DNA from: Warburgia ugandensis
Lineage: Eukaryota > Streptophyta > Magnoliopsida > Canellales > Canellaceae
Direction of reading: 5' to 3'
DNA length: 64,000 nucleotides
Assembly: GCA_035236585.1 (NCBI GenBank)
Contig: CP141127.1
Location: 71,529,495-71,593,494, forward strand
Shown: positions 12,991 to 24,472 of the stretch, one piece after another
Layout of the letters: every line of letters starts with the position of its first letter
Position numbering within the stretch: position 1 is the first letter of the stretch
The notes under the pieces: generated by a model
The model's input: the letters and a program-made list of their open reading frames with translations, nothing else
What the model was told of the DNA's origin: nothing
Databases searched by the model: none
Translations under genes and position numbers: made by a program

Positions 12991-14879
12991 ATGGTGGGGT
13001 CTTGTGTTGAATCAAAGAGCCCACCGGTTTGGTGAGGAAGGCTTTCTTGTGCACATTATGCTTGTCTTTGTTGTGCAGATCTCTTTTAAGAATTTGGCAT
13101 ACGCAGGGACGTTTTTAATTGCATTTAGCAATGGTATATTGATTTGTACATATTTAAATACCTCCATTACTTCATTGAAGTTTGATCCATTCCTAACTTT
13201 ATTCAGTAATTGGGTAAAAGGGGCTTTAGGCACATAGGGTGCCTCCACTATAGGTTTTACAGGGTTGTTCTATCTTTTCTATTTTTCCTGTATTTTTGTT
13301 GCCTCTTTTTCCTCTATAGTTTCCTTAGCCTGCCCTTCTTTGTTATTGATTTGATGACTGCTCCTAAGGGTGATTATGGACTTGGCATGCTCATCAGGGT
13401 TAAGGTTTTGAGAACTTGACCCTATCTCAAATTGACCCTTAAGGTTAAAGATAGGTTGACTAGGAAACTGACCCTTTCCTCAATTATGTAATTTAGTAGG
13501 CAATTGGCTTACTTGCATCTCTAACTTAGCTATGGCTTGAGAGTTGACATTGGCTGACTGTCTACTCTCATTTTGCAATTGGTGTAAGGCCTTTTTAGTG
13601 TAATCATTACCTTTTACAATTTGTTCCAACATGGTATGGATGTTTTCCTTTGAATATGGTTTCTTTTGTTGTAGAGGTTGTAGAAAGCCAGGTGGCTAAT
13701 GGGGAACTGTAGTACTAAGAGGAAAGTTCTTGACAAGGGGATTTACAGATGGCCCCCCTTGGTGGTTATTCTTTGACCAAGACAAATTGGGATGCCTAGC
13801 CCATCTAGAGTTGTAGGTCTCAGAATATGGGTTGTTGTTAGGTTGGCATTATGCATTCAATGCATTTGCTTGGTCTACAAGATATTCAGAAAATACTTTA
13901 TTAGATGGATAAGCTGAGGTCAAATGGGCTAGACTAGAACAAGTAGCGCATACCTCTTGTGGAGGTTTTTGGGACAATGTAGTAGCCATGAAAGATTGAA
14001 ACATAGTTTCAAGCTTGTCCATTCTTCCACCAAATTTTTTAGTGACAGAGTCGAGCTTATAGGATAGATCAGCATGCTCTCCTATCTCATAGATACCTCC
14101 TTTCTTAGTGGGCTAGTTAGTTCTTTCTCTCCTATTTGAATAATCCCATTGCTGAGAATTATCGGCTACAATTTGAAAGAATTCCCATGCCTCACTTTCA
14201 TCTATTAACATGAGGGTCCCTCCACTTGCTGCATATATCATTTGCCTATTTTGAGGCATCAATGCCACATAGAAGTATTGAACTTGCTGCCATTTCTCAA
14301 ATCCATGGTGAGGGCATTTTTGCAATAGTTCATTCCACCATTCCCAACATTTGTAATATTGTTCATCATCCCTTTGTTCATCATGACGCATGGCATTTGT
14401 TTTGTGAACAGGAAAGAACTTGTTCAAAAACCTTTTAAACAATTGGTTCCATATATGTATGGAACCTACCTCCAAGGAATTAAGCCATGACTTGGCTTTG
14501 TACTTAAGTGAGAATGAGAATAACCTATGCCTAATCGAATCATACAAAAAATTTCAGAAACTCAATGTGGCATAAATATTAAGGAACTCCTTGACATGAA
14601 GTATGGGTCTTCTTAGTCTCAACCATAATAAGTAGGGACTAATTGAATTACTCCCAGCTTTAACTCAAAGTGGTCGGCATTAGTGGAAGGTAAAGCTATG
14701 CAGGAGAGGGTATTAAGTTGGAGCAACGCATAAAAATCTCTAATCATCTTGTTCTCAATCTCTGCTGGTGGTTCCGCCATAGGGATAGGAACTATGTTTC
14801 TTTCCCCTTAGTGTTGGATGCATTGAATCTCTGGATTTAAAGGTAGTAGCTCAGGGTTCCGAGATCGACGCCCTTGCAT
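12991..14879 (-). pseudogene. Athila gag, inner copy (frameshifted)
   Basis: The start is the ATG at 14877-14879 (MQGRRS...), matching the start in the outer copy. A retrotransposon-gag core lies at 14113-14547 (FLNKFFPVHKTNA, then YYKCWEWWNELLQKCPHHG). A nucleocapsid-like motif near 13950 reads CATCSSLAHLTSA, where the last cysteine of the C-x2-C-x4-H-x4-C knuckle is alanine; the outer copy has the same change. The C-terminal part at 13012-13248 (MEVFKYVQINIPLL, PAYAKFLKEI) is the Athila segment that leads into the protease. Several frameshifts and stops break it. Gag would form the virus-like particle. Confidence 0.85.
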
Positions 14880-15123
14880 GAACTATTCATAATCTAAAAT
14901 ATCCTACTCTAAATGCTTACTCTAACTTTATGTGATGCAAGCAAAAAGCACAGTCAAACACCTTAGGTTAATAAGCAATCTATTGATTTTCTTGAATTTG
15001 TTTGGGGACAATGCTTTTAATTAGCCTAATCTAGCACTTCTCCTCTCCTTTAGGTTTGAATATTTCTTACTAGTTAGGTTCTACACAAGGTGGTTAATAC
15101 AACCCATGTGTAAGGAGGCATTT
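14880..15123 (-). other. Athila leader, inner copy (gag-proximal part)
   Basis: Non-coding leader between gag and the primer-binding site, matching 28762-29005 in the outer copy. The solo LTR at 15124-19971 interrupts it. The rest of the leader resumes at 19972. The site GGAGGCATTT/AGACCTCAC is uninterrupted in the outer copy near 28995, which proves the insertion. Confidence 0.8.
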
Positions 15124-15498
15124 TGTAATGCCCAAGCAATTTACGCTATTTTTGCATCCATTTAACAAAAATGAATTAGACATTCTATAGGAAATGAACC
15201 ATGTTAAATGTTTTACTTTATTTAAAATAATAAATGAAGGAATTTGTAAGGAAACTTAGTATCATTAGATTCTACTCAAAAAATGGAATCCAACGCCTCA
15301 AAGAACGCCGAAAACGGAGTTTGTATGAAGAAGTTATGATCGTTTAAAGAATAGGGGCAATTATGTAAATTGGACTTAAAAACGAAAAAAGAATGAAAAT
15401 GCAAGGTGCCGTTTTGATAACGGCACCCCCTATCTTCCTCCTCTCGATTTCTCCAGAAACCCCAATTTCAAGAGGTTTCCACCACCGCCATAGTAAGG

Positions 15499-15508
15499 CT
15501 ATAAAAAG
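15499..15508 (+). promoter_or_regulatory. TATA box of the solo LTR
   Basis: CTATAAAAAG followed by CCCC, kept at the same place in the solo LTR at 41806-41815 and, on the minus strand, at about 61187-61196. It is inferred to be the retrotransposon promoter core. Confidence 0.65.
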
Positions 15509-15774
15509 CCCCTATTCCCTCCTCTTCGAATCAAGATTTTTCCAGCCATTTGAGGCTAGGGTTTACGGCAAAAATCAAAAACCCGTCTCCAGCTTTCTTG
15601 CAACTTCTGGCACCGGCCCAGGTCTTCCCTCTGGGCCGGTCAGCCTCCTTTCCCTTCCATTTCTCTTTCACCTTCTTCCCTATGGCGTCATGTTGCATTT
15701 CCAGACAACAGGGGTTTCCGGTAGGTGTAGAGGGAAACGCACCACCGGAAGAAGGGCACCATGTTGGAGCTGCC

Positions 15775-15818
15775 CAGGTAAGCCTTCTCCCCCTCTCTCT
15801 CCATTTTACTTCCTTCAG
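15775..15818 (+). promoter_or_regulatory. Conserved GTAAG...CAG cassette in the solo LTR
   Basis: CAG/GTAAG at 15775-15782 is followed by a pyrimidine-rich stretch and TTCAG/GCCAGATCC, with 41 nt from GT to AG. The same arrangement, with 42 nt, is present in the other two solo LTRs. It looks like a splice donor and acceptor, but it is shorter than usual plant introns. Confidence 0.4.
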
Positions 15819-17157
15819 GCCAGATCCATGGCAGATCTGGTCATCGGGGAAGACGACCCAGGGATGCTAAGGGTAGCGCACTCCCTGGGGCGGTCCTCTC
15901 TAGTACACGCCACATGCGGGCGCAATCCCAGGATCGACTGGGACGCACGACCTCCCCGGGAGCTGAAGTGCACCGCGCCTACACCAAAGACACGTCCGCG
16001 TGATGCCATCCAGGATGCGCGTCATAACGCGTCGCTTGGGCATGCATGTGTGAGTGCAAATGCTATTCCTGGCACGGCCATTAAGCGCATACGATGTGCA
16101 GGCATGGGTCCTAGTTCTACCAAGGTGCGCGCACGTCTTAGAAACCATGATGCGTGGACCTAATAGGACTATAAAATTAGGATCATAGGACAATTATAGA
16201 GTCTAACCATTGAATAGTAGGTCCATATCATAGGATCTAGCCTGACACTGAATTAGGCAAGGACCCATGGATCCTAAGAGGCAGATCTAGTGATCTAATT
16301 TCTATATAGATCGAAATTGATAAGGACTCCTTGTTATCCATTCATATCCAGAATTTTATACATGAGACCAGGGTCGAGTTGAGTAATGAAGGACACGACT
16401 CCAGCAAACTTCGAGGTAGGTGCTCTATCGCTCCTAGACTTTTAAAAAGAACCCATGATTTCTTTGAGAATGCATGTTTTAAATTACATGACTTGTTTAG
16501 TATGAATTGATTTCATAAATGAATTTAGTATGCATATGACAAATACATTATGCATGGACATGTTTTGCAAACGATTGCCTAAATTGCATGATTTGTGAGT
16601 ATTGAGTTTTGAAAAATTGCATGTCCTTGAGGGTTACCAAAAGACACTGGAGTGCCCAAAAGACGCTGGGTAGGCAGTTGTGAGGGCCAGGCAGTTGTGA
16701 GGGACCCAAAGAGGACAGGTTTTGAAAAAGAGGTTTTTGCCTATTTGCTCGTATATGATTTGGGCTAGTAAGCTCGTGGGCGCTATGCTGAGAGGTCTGG
16801 GGTGGCCTCCTAGCCTCTACCACTATTAGGTGGAAAGGGTACCACGCCAAAAAAGGCATGTCCCTACTTCGACTGCATGTGGTACAAGGGGCTACCACTA
16901 GTGTCACGGCACTGGGTCGACGTGTCATATGCCCCGTGGAGGCTATGACCGTGTGTCCCTAGGTACCCGGGGACCACACGGCAAGGAGGTCGTGGGCATA
17001 GTGTGCCCATGTTTTCGAGGATTTACTTGCATTGCATATGGCATGACATGAGGGTGGTCGACCACACCATACCATATATCCATAAGTTGGATTCAGTTGA
17101 GCATCTTATGCATATCATTATGTTTATGATATATATGATACTTTCGACTTGGATTAT

Positions 17158-19409
17158 TGTTTATTGTTTAACCGCAAGTGCACGGGCTATTGTAGTGTAG
17201 CTTATGCAAGTACGGGTCGATCCCACAAGGACTTGATTTAAAATGATGGAGTTTCAATAAAATTTAATTATGTAAAATTAAAAAGAAATCACTCAAAATT
17301 ACTAGAATTATTAAAATGAGAATCAATGTTCAGATCTAATAAACTTCTCAAAAATACAGAATTTCCAGTTCTTAAAGAAAACAAACCAAATCAAATAATG
17401 AGAAAAAACTGCTTTCCTATATCAACCTTTATCAAAATCGTCACTTCTGGTCTTCTAAAATCTGATCCGCCTACACAGATATCTTCAACACGTTCTTGAT
17501 TAGTGATCCATTGGTCGGATTTGACAGATTCTTCAAAATGGTCAAGATCTGGGCTAAATTGTGATTTCAAGATTTAGACGGCTCAGATTGATTTCTGAAT
17601 TTCATATCTAAGATCAGAAGCGTTGGTTATGTCTAGAGATGTCCTAAGAATAACTCTGTAAAATTAATTTGAATTCCGTTGAGAAACAAAGGAGAAATTG
17701 AAGATTTGGTTTTGATTAAGGCAAAACCGTTGATGGGTTTGGCCTTAATTGAACTGTCTGGAATTTGTCTGTTCCTGGATAAGAAAAACGCAGATAAAAC
17801 AAAACCAGAATAACATGGGACACAGATGGAATTAAACTGGGGACACAGATGAAATTAACGGGAAAGAACAGATTTGTAATTTTTGTTAAAGAGAGAGGGC
17901 AAAATAGGAATTTCGTGAAAATCTGGTTTTAAAGAAAAAACCCAGACAAACCTGATGAAGAAGGTGGGGAAGAAGGAGGAGAAGGGAGATGAAGAAAAGA
18001 GGAAAAGGGAAAAGGAGGAGAGAAAGAGGAAAGGAAGGAAAACCCGTTTTGGGTTTCCTTCCCCGGGATGTCCGACACCGTGAAAAAACCCGACGACAGT
18101 GAAAGTTGTCGGAACCGAGGAGCGTGAGAGAGGGGGAGTTGGTGTGGCCGACGATGCCAACGAAGAGGAACTGGGAAGAGAGTTGGGCAGGGTTCGATGA
18201 TGCCAGTGACGGACTAGACTGGAGATCCGATGGCCTGGTCAAGGGTGACTGCTTGCCGGTGAAGAGAGAAGAACCCAAGTGCTAGGCGTGCTGGTGGTGT
18301 GCGGTGATGAAGAAGGTGGGAGATTCTTGTCCTTCGGGGGCAGGAGATATGTGGAGATGACCGGTGATGGAGATGAACAGAGGAGGGTGTGTGTCGGGCA
18401 AAGTGGTGGATTCGTGTTGTGAGGTAGAGAGAGCCAAGAGAGGGAGAGATAGAGAGAAAGAAGAGAAGTGGTGTGTAGCGATGGGAAAAGAGGAGAAATG
18501 GGTAAGTGAGCAAAGGGATGTGAGAGAGGGTGGTGGAAGAGAGGAAGAAGAGGTGGGTGAGAATGAGAAGAAGAGGTGGGTGGTGCGGTTGAAGAAGAGG
18601 GAGAGAAGGGAGAAGGAGAAAGATGAGAAGAGAAGTCTTGGGATGAGAAGAGAGAAAGAGGAGGAGAAGATAGAAGTGGGAGAATGGGAATTGGGGGAGA
18701 AGAAGAGGTTGGGAAAGAGAGGAAGAAGAAAAGTGAGAGGAGAGAAAGAGAGGAGAAAAAAGAAGTACGTTGAGAAGGGAGAGGGTGTAGAAGGAGGGGG
18801 AGTACCTAGGAGAGAATGAGAGAAAAATATGGTAAGTGGGTACGTGAGAGTGAGGAAAGGAAAAAGAAAAGGAAAGAAAGAAAGAAAGAAAAGAGAAAAA
18901 GGAAGGGAAAAAGGAAGAGGAAAATGAAAAGGAAAAAGAAAGAAAAGAGAAAAGGAAGGAAAGAAGGAAAAGGAGGAAAAAGAAAGAAAAGAAAAAAAGA
19001 AAAAGAAAAGGAAAGAAAGAAAGAAGTGGGGGAAAGGGTTGCCTTTTTCTCCATGATTTCAAATTTAGCCCCATTATCTTCTAGGAAACTATCACATCCA
19101 TCTTCATGGGTGATCTGGTCCATCCATTGCCCTTTAGGATAATCTGCACCGTTATCTTTTAATTGTATCCATCCGTGCATCCTTTGGTTGATCTGCAAAA
19201 GAAAAGACTAAATTAGAATCATCTGAACTGTACATTAGTCATCTAATGAACTCTAATGATCATCTGACCGTTGATTTTGACAAATTAAGATTTGGATGGT
19301 CAATTGGATTTATATTCAAAATCAAGCTAAGTTTTGTAAAATTGAACGGTTAGATGATCTAATTGAACGCTAAATTAGGGGAATTTTGACCAAAATTAAA
19401 CACTTAACA
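17158..19409 (-). mobile_element. Athila-like solo LTR nested in the Del-like solo LTR (nest level 4)
   Basis: It starts TGTTTATTG and ends ACTTAACA, 2252 bp, with the duplication ATTAT at 17153-17157 and 19410-19414. The empty site GGATTAT/GTGATTC is seen in the related LTR near 43528. Its first 70 bp carry the same GTGCACGGGCTATTGTAG motif and GGTCGATCCCACAAGGA text as the four Athila LTRs of the nest, so it belongs to that family or a sister of it. It contains an exceptionally long purine-rich tract. Orientation is taken from the Athila LTRs. Confidence 0.9.
18370..19035 (+). repeat. Purine-rich (GA) tract of about 660 bp
   Basis: The plus strand is overwhelmingly A and G, with runs of GAAAG, GGAAAA and GAGAAG. 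The densest part is 18840-19030. The complementary strand reads as a long open frame rich in Phe, Ser and Leu, which is a composition artefact. Shorter purine-rich stretches occur at the same relative place in the four Athila LTRs, so the tract is an expanded LTR feature. Confidence 0.9.
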
Positions 19410-19971
19410 ATTATGCGATTCTTTAAGTCATCAGTATTCTATTTCGACAATGGTTTTTAATATCTATATTGAACATGAGTGTTCAAACATGCACATGTTT
19501 TAAAGAGCATATGATTTTAAACATGGCATGCATTGTAAAACTAGTAGTGATAGACTCCTACGAAGGTTAGTGTATACTCACCCAAATATATCATTTTTCA
19601 GGATATCTCCACTCACGAGTAGAAGACGCCTCAGGAAATGTTAGTCCTACGATCAAGTAAATCAAAAAGAGACAATTATACATGTAAGTAAACCCTCTAC
19701 CCTTTGGACATGTATTTATATTTATTTATAGTTGGGATGTGAGCTGTGACTGGATAGACCTGGGAAGACATTTATGATTATAATATTTTTAAAAACTACT
19801 TTGGTTATTGTGAAAGCAAATGACACTCGGGGTTTTTAAAATGAGTTTAAAACAAAAAAATTCCACTGCATTGCATGGTTTTTATAAAAATGGTTTTTAA
19901 ATAGGGATGCATCACGCCTTAGGAATTAGATCTTGCATTTAAAAATGCATGGGAAAACCTGGGTCATCACA

Positions 19972-20863
19972 CATTTAGACCTCACAAACGTCAACAGGAG
20001 GAGAGGGAAGAGCGAGGCTCTATTAGACAACCCCCAATAACCACAATGCTCAAAAGCCACTGGAGTGATAATAAATTGTGTCTTAATAAGAGGGTCCTAC
20101 GAGCATGTGATGGACCTATAGGCCTCTTCTAATTAATTTTAATTTGAGTTGAAGGATAGCGTAGCACACTTGAGGTGATTATTCTAGGTGGGCCAAGGAG
20201 TAGTGATGAAATTCACCCTTAATCTTATAGGGGTAGGCTACCCTTACTAATTAAATTCCACACTCCATAGCAGTTCGATCAGCATATGTATCACCTTAAA
20301 GCATTAACAGTGTCCTAAGATGCAATTAAAAGCTATAAACTAACGCAAAACCCTAACAATGCAACAATTATAAAGGATGCTTTCTATATGAGTTATACTA
20401 CCAAACAATGCAAATTTACTCTAAATGCAAGTCCTAATCCAGGAAATAAATGAGGGAGGAAACTTACAGTGGGGTTTTTTATGAAGATCAAGTGTGGGTC
20501 ACCTTATCCTGCACTTGCCTTGTATTATACAACCCTTTAAAATTAAAATGGAAATTGCAATTTGCAAGGACCCTCACTACAAGATTCATAAAATAAAATA
20601 AAAAGAATTATATATTAGGAAAGCAAGGAAATTGCCATTTTGATGAAGATTTCCTTGCCAATTTCCTCCACTTTCTTGTTTCTCGAAGAAAGAAAATTAG
20701 AAATAAGTAATAATCTCAGGAAATTAGATGGTTATGCACTAAAAAAATTGAAAAATGCACCTAAAATTGCCAAAAATGTTGAAACTCTGCAATTCCTACA
20801 ATTTTGTATTTTTTTAGATTTTTGAATTTTTTAAATTAAATTTTATAAAAACTCCATTGCGAG
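19972..20863 (-). other. Athila leader, inner copy (primer-site-proximal part)
   Basis: Continuation of the leader after the solo LTR. It matches 29001-29909 of the outer copy, including CTCACAAACG and ACCCCCAATAACCAC-like text. No gene is visible; a 61-codon frame at 20640-20825 is AT-rich and unconvincing. Confidence 0.8.
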
Positions 20864-20881
20864 TCCTCGACAATGGCACCA
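20864..20881 (-). other. Primer-binding site, tRNA-Asp type (inner Athila)
   Basis: The minus strand reads TGGTGCCATTGTCGAGGA, six bases from the LTR. The usual Athila/Tat site complementary to the 3' end of tRNA-Asp is TGGCGCCGTTGCCGGGGA. The four differences are all transitions, as expected from decay of methylated cytosines. Confidence 0.8.
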
Positions 20882-20887
20882 AAAACA

Positions 20888-22962
20888 TGTTGATGTTTTC
20901 TACAAGTGCACGGGCTATTGTGGTATAGCTAATGCAAGTATGGGTCAATCCCACAAGGACGCACATTAAGATTTTGGAGCTTTTAATAAAATTTAGTTAT
21001 ATAAAATTCAAATTAATTGACAAAAATCAGTAGAAAAGAAACCAGACTTCTTCTTTAGTTTAACAGTGAAATACTAGATGTCTAGTTCCAGAAATAATAG
21101 AAAAAGAACCAACAATACCTTAACTAAAACTAAAACTAGAAAAAATTAAGAAAATTATAATTCCCTATCTTAAGTACTATCCAATTTCTTCACTTCAGGC
21201 ATCCCAAACTTTGATCAACCTCCATCAATATATTCAACAGGTCCTGGATTAATGATCTGAAGGAGGAATTTGTCAGATTCCTCAAAAATTTTAGAGATCT
21301 AATCTAATTAAGAAATTTAATATTTAATGGCTTAGATCTGTTTTCATAACCCAAATTGAAGATTAGGAATAACAATTCAATAGGAAACTATCCTAAAAAC
21401 AAGGTCTAAAAATTAATTGAAATTCTGAATTAAAACAGATAAGAAATTAGAAGTTTTTTGTGGTTAAACTAAAACCTGTGATTTGTTTAAACAAGAACGG
21501 AATAACACAGAACGCGAATAATTAAAATTGGAATAACATAAAACATGAATAGTAATAGTAAAAGGATAGCACATGTAAATTGAATTATTCTACTGAGGGA
21601 AAATTTGAAATTTTTTCCAAAACATCTTTAAAACTCCCATAAAACCCAAATCCACCAGAGAAGATGATGGTCCTAACCGTGTTGGAGATCTTTGGGTGGT
21701 GATGCCAGTCAAGCAAAAACCCAACACGGGTTTTCTCTGGTGAATGCACTGAGCCAGGTAGACGCTGGGTCAGTGTAGATGCCTTCGTTGCTCAACTTCT
21801 GAAGTTAGCTTGGGTAGAGGAGATGACTGGGAAGTGTGGAAGACGATGGGAAGCAGGGAGGTAGGGGGACGTCGCATGGTCCTAGAATGGCTTGATTGGG
21901 GAATCGAATGAATAGAGGGGAGAGGTATGGTGCATCTTTAGTTTGGGCATAGTCCAGTTTCTGGTCTAGCTATGCTGGACCAGAGGAAGAGGAAGTGTGA
22001 TGGAGGCAGGATCTGATCGAGTGCTGGAGCGTGGTGGATCAAAGGGACGATCACATGGAGCAGAGTAGTGGTGATGGTTGCAATCATGGGTGGAGTGACC
22101 AATAGAAAGGGAAGATGGAATTGTGTGGTGAATCAAAAAGTGTGTAGGGAAAGTTGTGTGGTGGAATGAAGCCTGTTGTGGTGTGCAATGGAGGGTGGAA
22201 AAGAGAAATGAAAAAGAGAAGAGGAAGGGGGCTGACGTGGTGAATGGAGATGGGTAGAGATTAGGGGGCTCGAGTGTTGAAGTTGGGTAGTAGTTGAGGA
22301 TAAAGGTAGAAACTAACAGAGGGTGGGTGTGTGAGTTATGTAAATGAGAGAGAGATGGAAGATGGGTTGTGCAACAATGGAATAGGGCTGAGTGGATAGA
22401 TGGGCATCTAACTTGGGTAGCGATTAGGCAGAGGGTGTGAGTAAGAGAGAAATGAAAAGAAGAAAAACTACAAAAGCAAGATGAAAATGACAAAGAAAAA
22501 TAGAGTGGAAAGCGTAAAAAAGCAACGAAAACTCCCAAAACTCTTCCCTTTTTCACTCCCTATAGTTCCCCTCTTTATAGTTTTTTTTTTTTCCTTCATA
22601 ATTTTCTTCCTTTTCTTTAAGATTTAGTTTCCTATTAGGAAACTTTTTTCATTTAGGAACCCTTCATCCCTTGCCTTATTAATCTTCAAACTAATCTACA
22701 CCGTTGAAATTAACTCTGAGCCATCCAACCATCCTTTAGTTGATCTGCAAAACTAAAGACTAGATTAAAGTCATCAAAACCATACTTTAAGCATCCACTT
22801 AGTTCAATTGATCATCTGACAGTTAATTTTGACAATTTATGGTTGGATGGTCAGTTTGAGCTAATTTTTATATTTTATCTAAAAAATTATCAAATTAATG
22901 AGTTAGATGGTCTAATTAAATGCTAAACTAGGGGTCTTTTAGCCAAAATTAAATACTTAACA
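20888..22962 (-). repeat. Inner Athila LTR (5' LTR)
   Basis: It starts TGTTGATG and ends ACTTAACA, about 2.1 kb. It pairs with 6051-8100 through the subtype marker. The purine-rich tract lies at about 22200-22540, and the minus-strand TATA-like box at 22571-22580. The 196-codon frame at 21966-22556 is pyrimidine-coded LTR sequence and not a gene. Confidence 0.88.
22571..22580 (-). promoter_or_regulatory. TATA-like box of the inner 5' LTR
   Basis: CTATAAAGAG on the minus strand, aligned with the box in the 3' LTR. As the 5' LTR copy, this would have driven the inner element's transcript towards lower coordinates. Confidence 0.5.
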
Positions 22963-23184
22963 TACAAAGAGAGGCAAATGAAACAGGCAGTAAAAAGGGA
23001 GATCAATCAATAGAAAAGGGTGCAGGGAAAGCCTTGAAACTATCAGGTTGTTAAGTTGGCAAATTGAGTGATGTAGACTCTAAACCCTTGGGTTGCCTCC
23101 CAATAAGCACTAAGTTTAACATCTTTAGCTAGACATAATGATGAGTGCAATGATGATATGTTGCAAGGCTCCTGGAGTGGTAAT
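22963..23184 (-). other. Outer Athila internal sequence right of the inner insertion
   Basis: It begins TACAAAGAGAGGC next to the inner LTR. From about 23067 it matches 9746 onward in the inner copy (GTGATGTAGACT). The first 100 bp have no counterpart in the inner copy. Non-coding. Confidence 0.7.
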
Positions 23185-24400
23185 CTAAGGTGGATCATGA
23201 TACTCAGGTGTCTCTAAAAGTGTCTCCTCAATTTCAAGGTCAAGCAGTTCTAGGAAAGTTTTTAACCGTTGACCATTGACCTTTTGGATTTCTCCATCCT
23301 TTTCAATCTCGATAGCCCCATGAGAATAGATTATGTGTACTATATAAGGTCCAGTCCATCTAGATCTAAGTTTTCCTGGGAATAGATGCAATCTAGAATT
23401 ATACAATAAGACTTTTTGACCTGGTGTGAAGGATTTTCTTAAAATATGTCTATCATTTACAGCCTTCATTCGGTCTTTGTACAATCATGCAGACACATAT
23501 ACATATTTCCTCAATTCTTCCAACTCATTGAGTTGGAGTTTTCTGTGGGTTCCAGCAGAATCTAGGTCAAAATTTAGCTTTTTGATAGCTGAATATGCCT
23601 TGTGCTCTAGCTCTGCTAGTAAGTGGCAGGCCTTTCCATAAACCAAGTAGTAGGCTAACATTCCTATAGGGGATTTATATGCTATACGATAGGCCCATAA
23701 AGCGTCAATAAGTCTCAGAGACCAGTCTTTCCTATATGGATTGACTGTCTTTTCTAAAATCTGTTTTACTTCTCAGAGACCAATCTTTCCTATGAGGATG
23801 GTATGGGGTAGCTATCCTATGGTTGACACCATATTTTTTCATTACATTCTCAAACACCTTATTGCAAAAGTGTTTCCCCCCATCATTTATTATGGCTCTT
23901 GGAGTACCAAACTATACAAAAATATTTTCTTTTAAAAAATTTACCACAACGTTGTGGTCATTGGTTTTGCAGGGTATAGCCTCCACCCACTTGGACATGT
24001 AGTCCACTCCCACTAAGATGTACAGATTTCCAAAAGAATTAGAAAAAGGTCCCATAAAATCTATGCCCCAAACATCAAAAGGTTCTATGACAAGGATTGG
24101 GTTTAAGGGCATCATATGTCTCCTTCCTAAACTTTCTAACCTTTGACACCTTACACATGCTTTGCAGTAAGCATGTGCATCCTTAAATATGGTAGGCCAA
24201 TAAAGTCCACACCGCAATGTTTTTGCAGCTATCTTTCTAGAGCTAAAATGGCCCCCACATGCATGATCATGACAAGAGGAGATGATTTGATTATGTTCAC
24301 TATCTGGTATGCATCTCCGAATCACTTGGTCAGGACAGTATTTGAATAAGTATGAGTCATCCCAAGTAAAATATCTAACCTTAGTTAAAAATCTCTTTTT
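23185..24400 (-). pseudogene. Integrase part of Athila pol, outer copy (broken)
   Basis: Minus-strand fragments: the zinc-binding and core region at 23912-24325 (HACGGHFSSRKIAAKTL, CKACVRCQRL, WGIDFMGPF, DYMSKWVEAIPCKTNDH) and the C-terminal domain at 23185-23484 ([20 protein letters not shown]). The first catalytic aspartate is present here, unlike in the inner copy. Between about 23485 and 23911 the frame is lost. It is the same gene and order as in the inner copy, so the two can be aligned along their whole length. Confidence 0.87.
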
Positions 24401-24472
24401 ATCTTATTTGGTCCAATGATTAGGCATTTGTCCTATAACAAGATAATTAACAATATCTCCATACCAAGGTAA

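Larger units (their letters stand above)
15124..19971 (+). mobile_element. Del-like solo LTR, itself interrupted (nest level 3)
   Basis: It starts TGTAATGCCC and ends GGGTCATCACA, with the 5-bp duplication CATTT at 15119-15123 and 19972-19976. There is no internal region, so it is a solo LTR left by recombination between two LTRs. Without the insert at 17158-19414 it is about 2.6 kb, like the copies at 41426 and 58874. Orientation is plus, judged from the TATA box CTATAAAAAG. The GC-rich middle (15600-16150) produces a 256-codon open frame that is not a gene. Confidence 0.92.
6051..22962 (-). mobile_element. Inner Athila-type retrotransposon (nest level 2)
   Basis: It comprises LTR 6051-8100, an internal region 8101-20887 and LTR 20888-22962, on the minus strand. 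The two LTRs share a subtype marker (AACCCAAATCCACCA at about 6766 and 21644) that the outer LTRs lack. The left LTR lacks about 21 terminal bases, so the target duplication cannot be recovered. The internal order is primer-binding site, leader, gag, protease, partial reverse transcriptase, RNase H, integrase. A solo LTR interrupts the leader at 15124-19971. The copy is defective throughout. Confidence 0.85.

Noticed and set aside
15393-16163. 256-codon plus-strand open frame
   Set aside because: It lies in the GC-rich middle of a solo LTR whose relatives at 41426 and 58874 do not keep the frame.
18214-19198. 286-codon minus-strand open frame
   Set aside because: It is the pyrimidine strand of a GA tract inside an LTR; its Phe/Ser/Leu bias is purely compositional.
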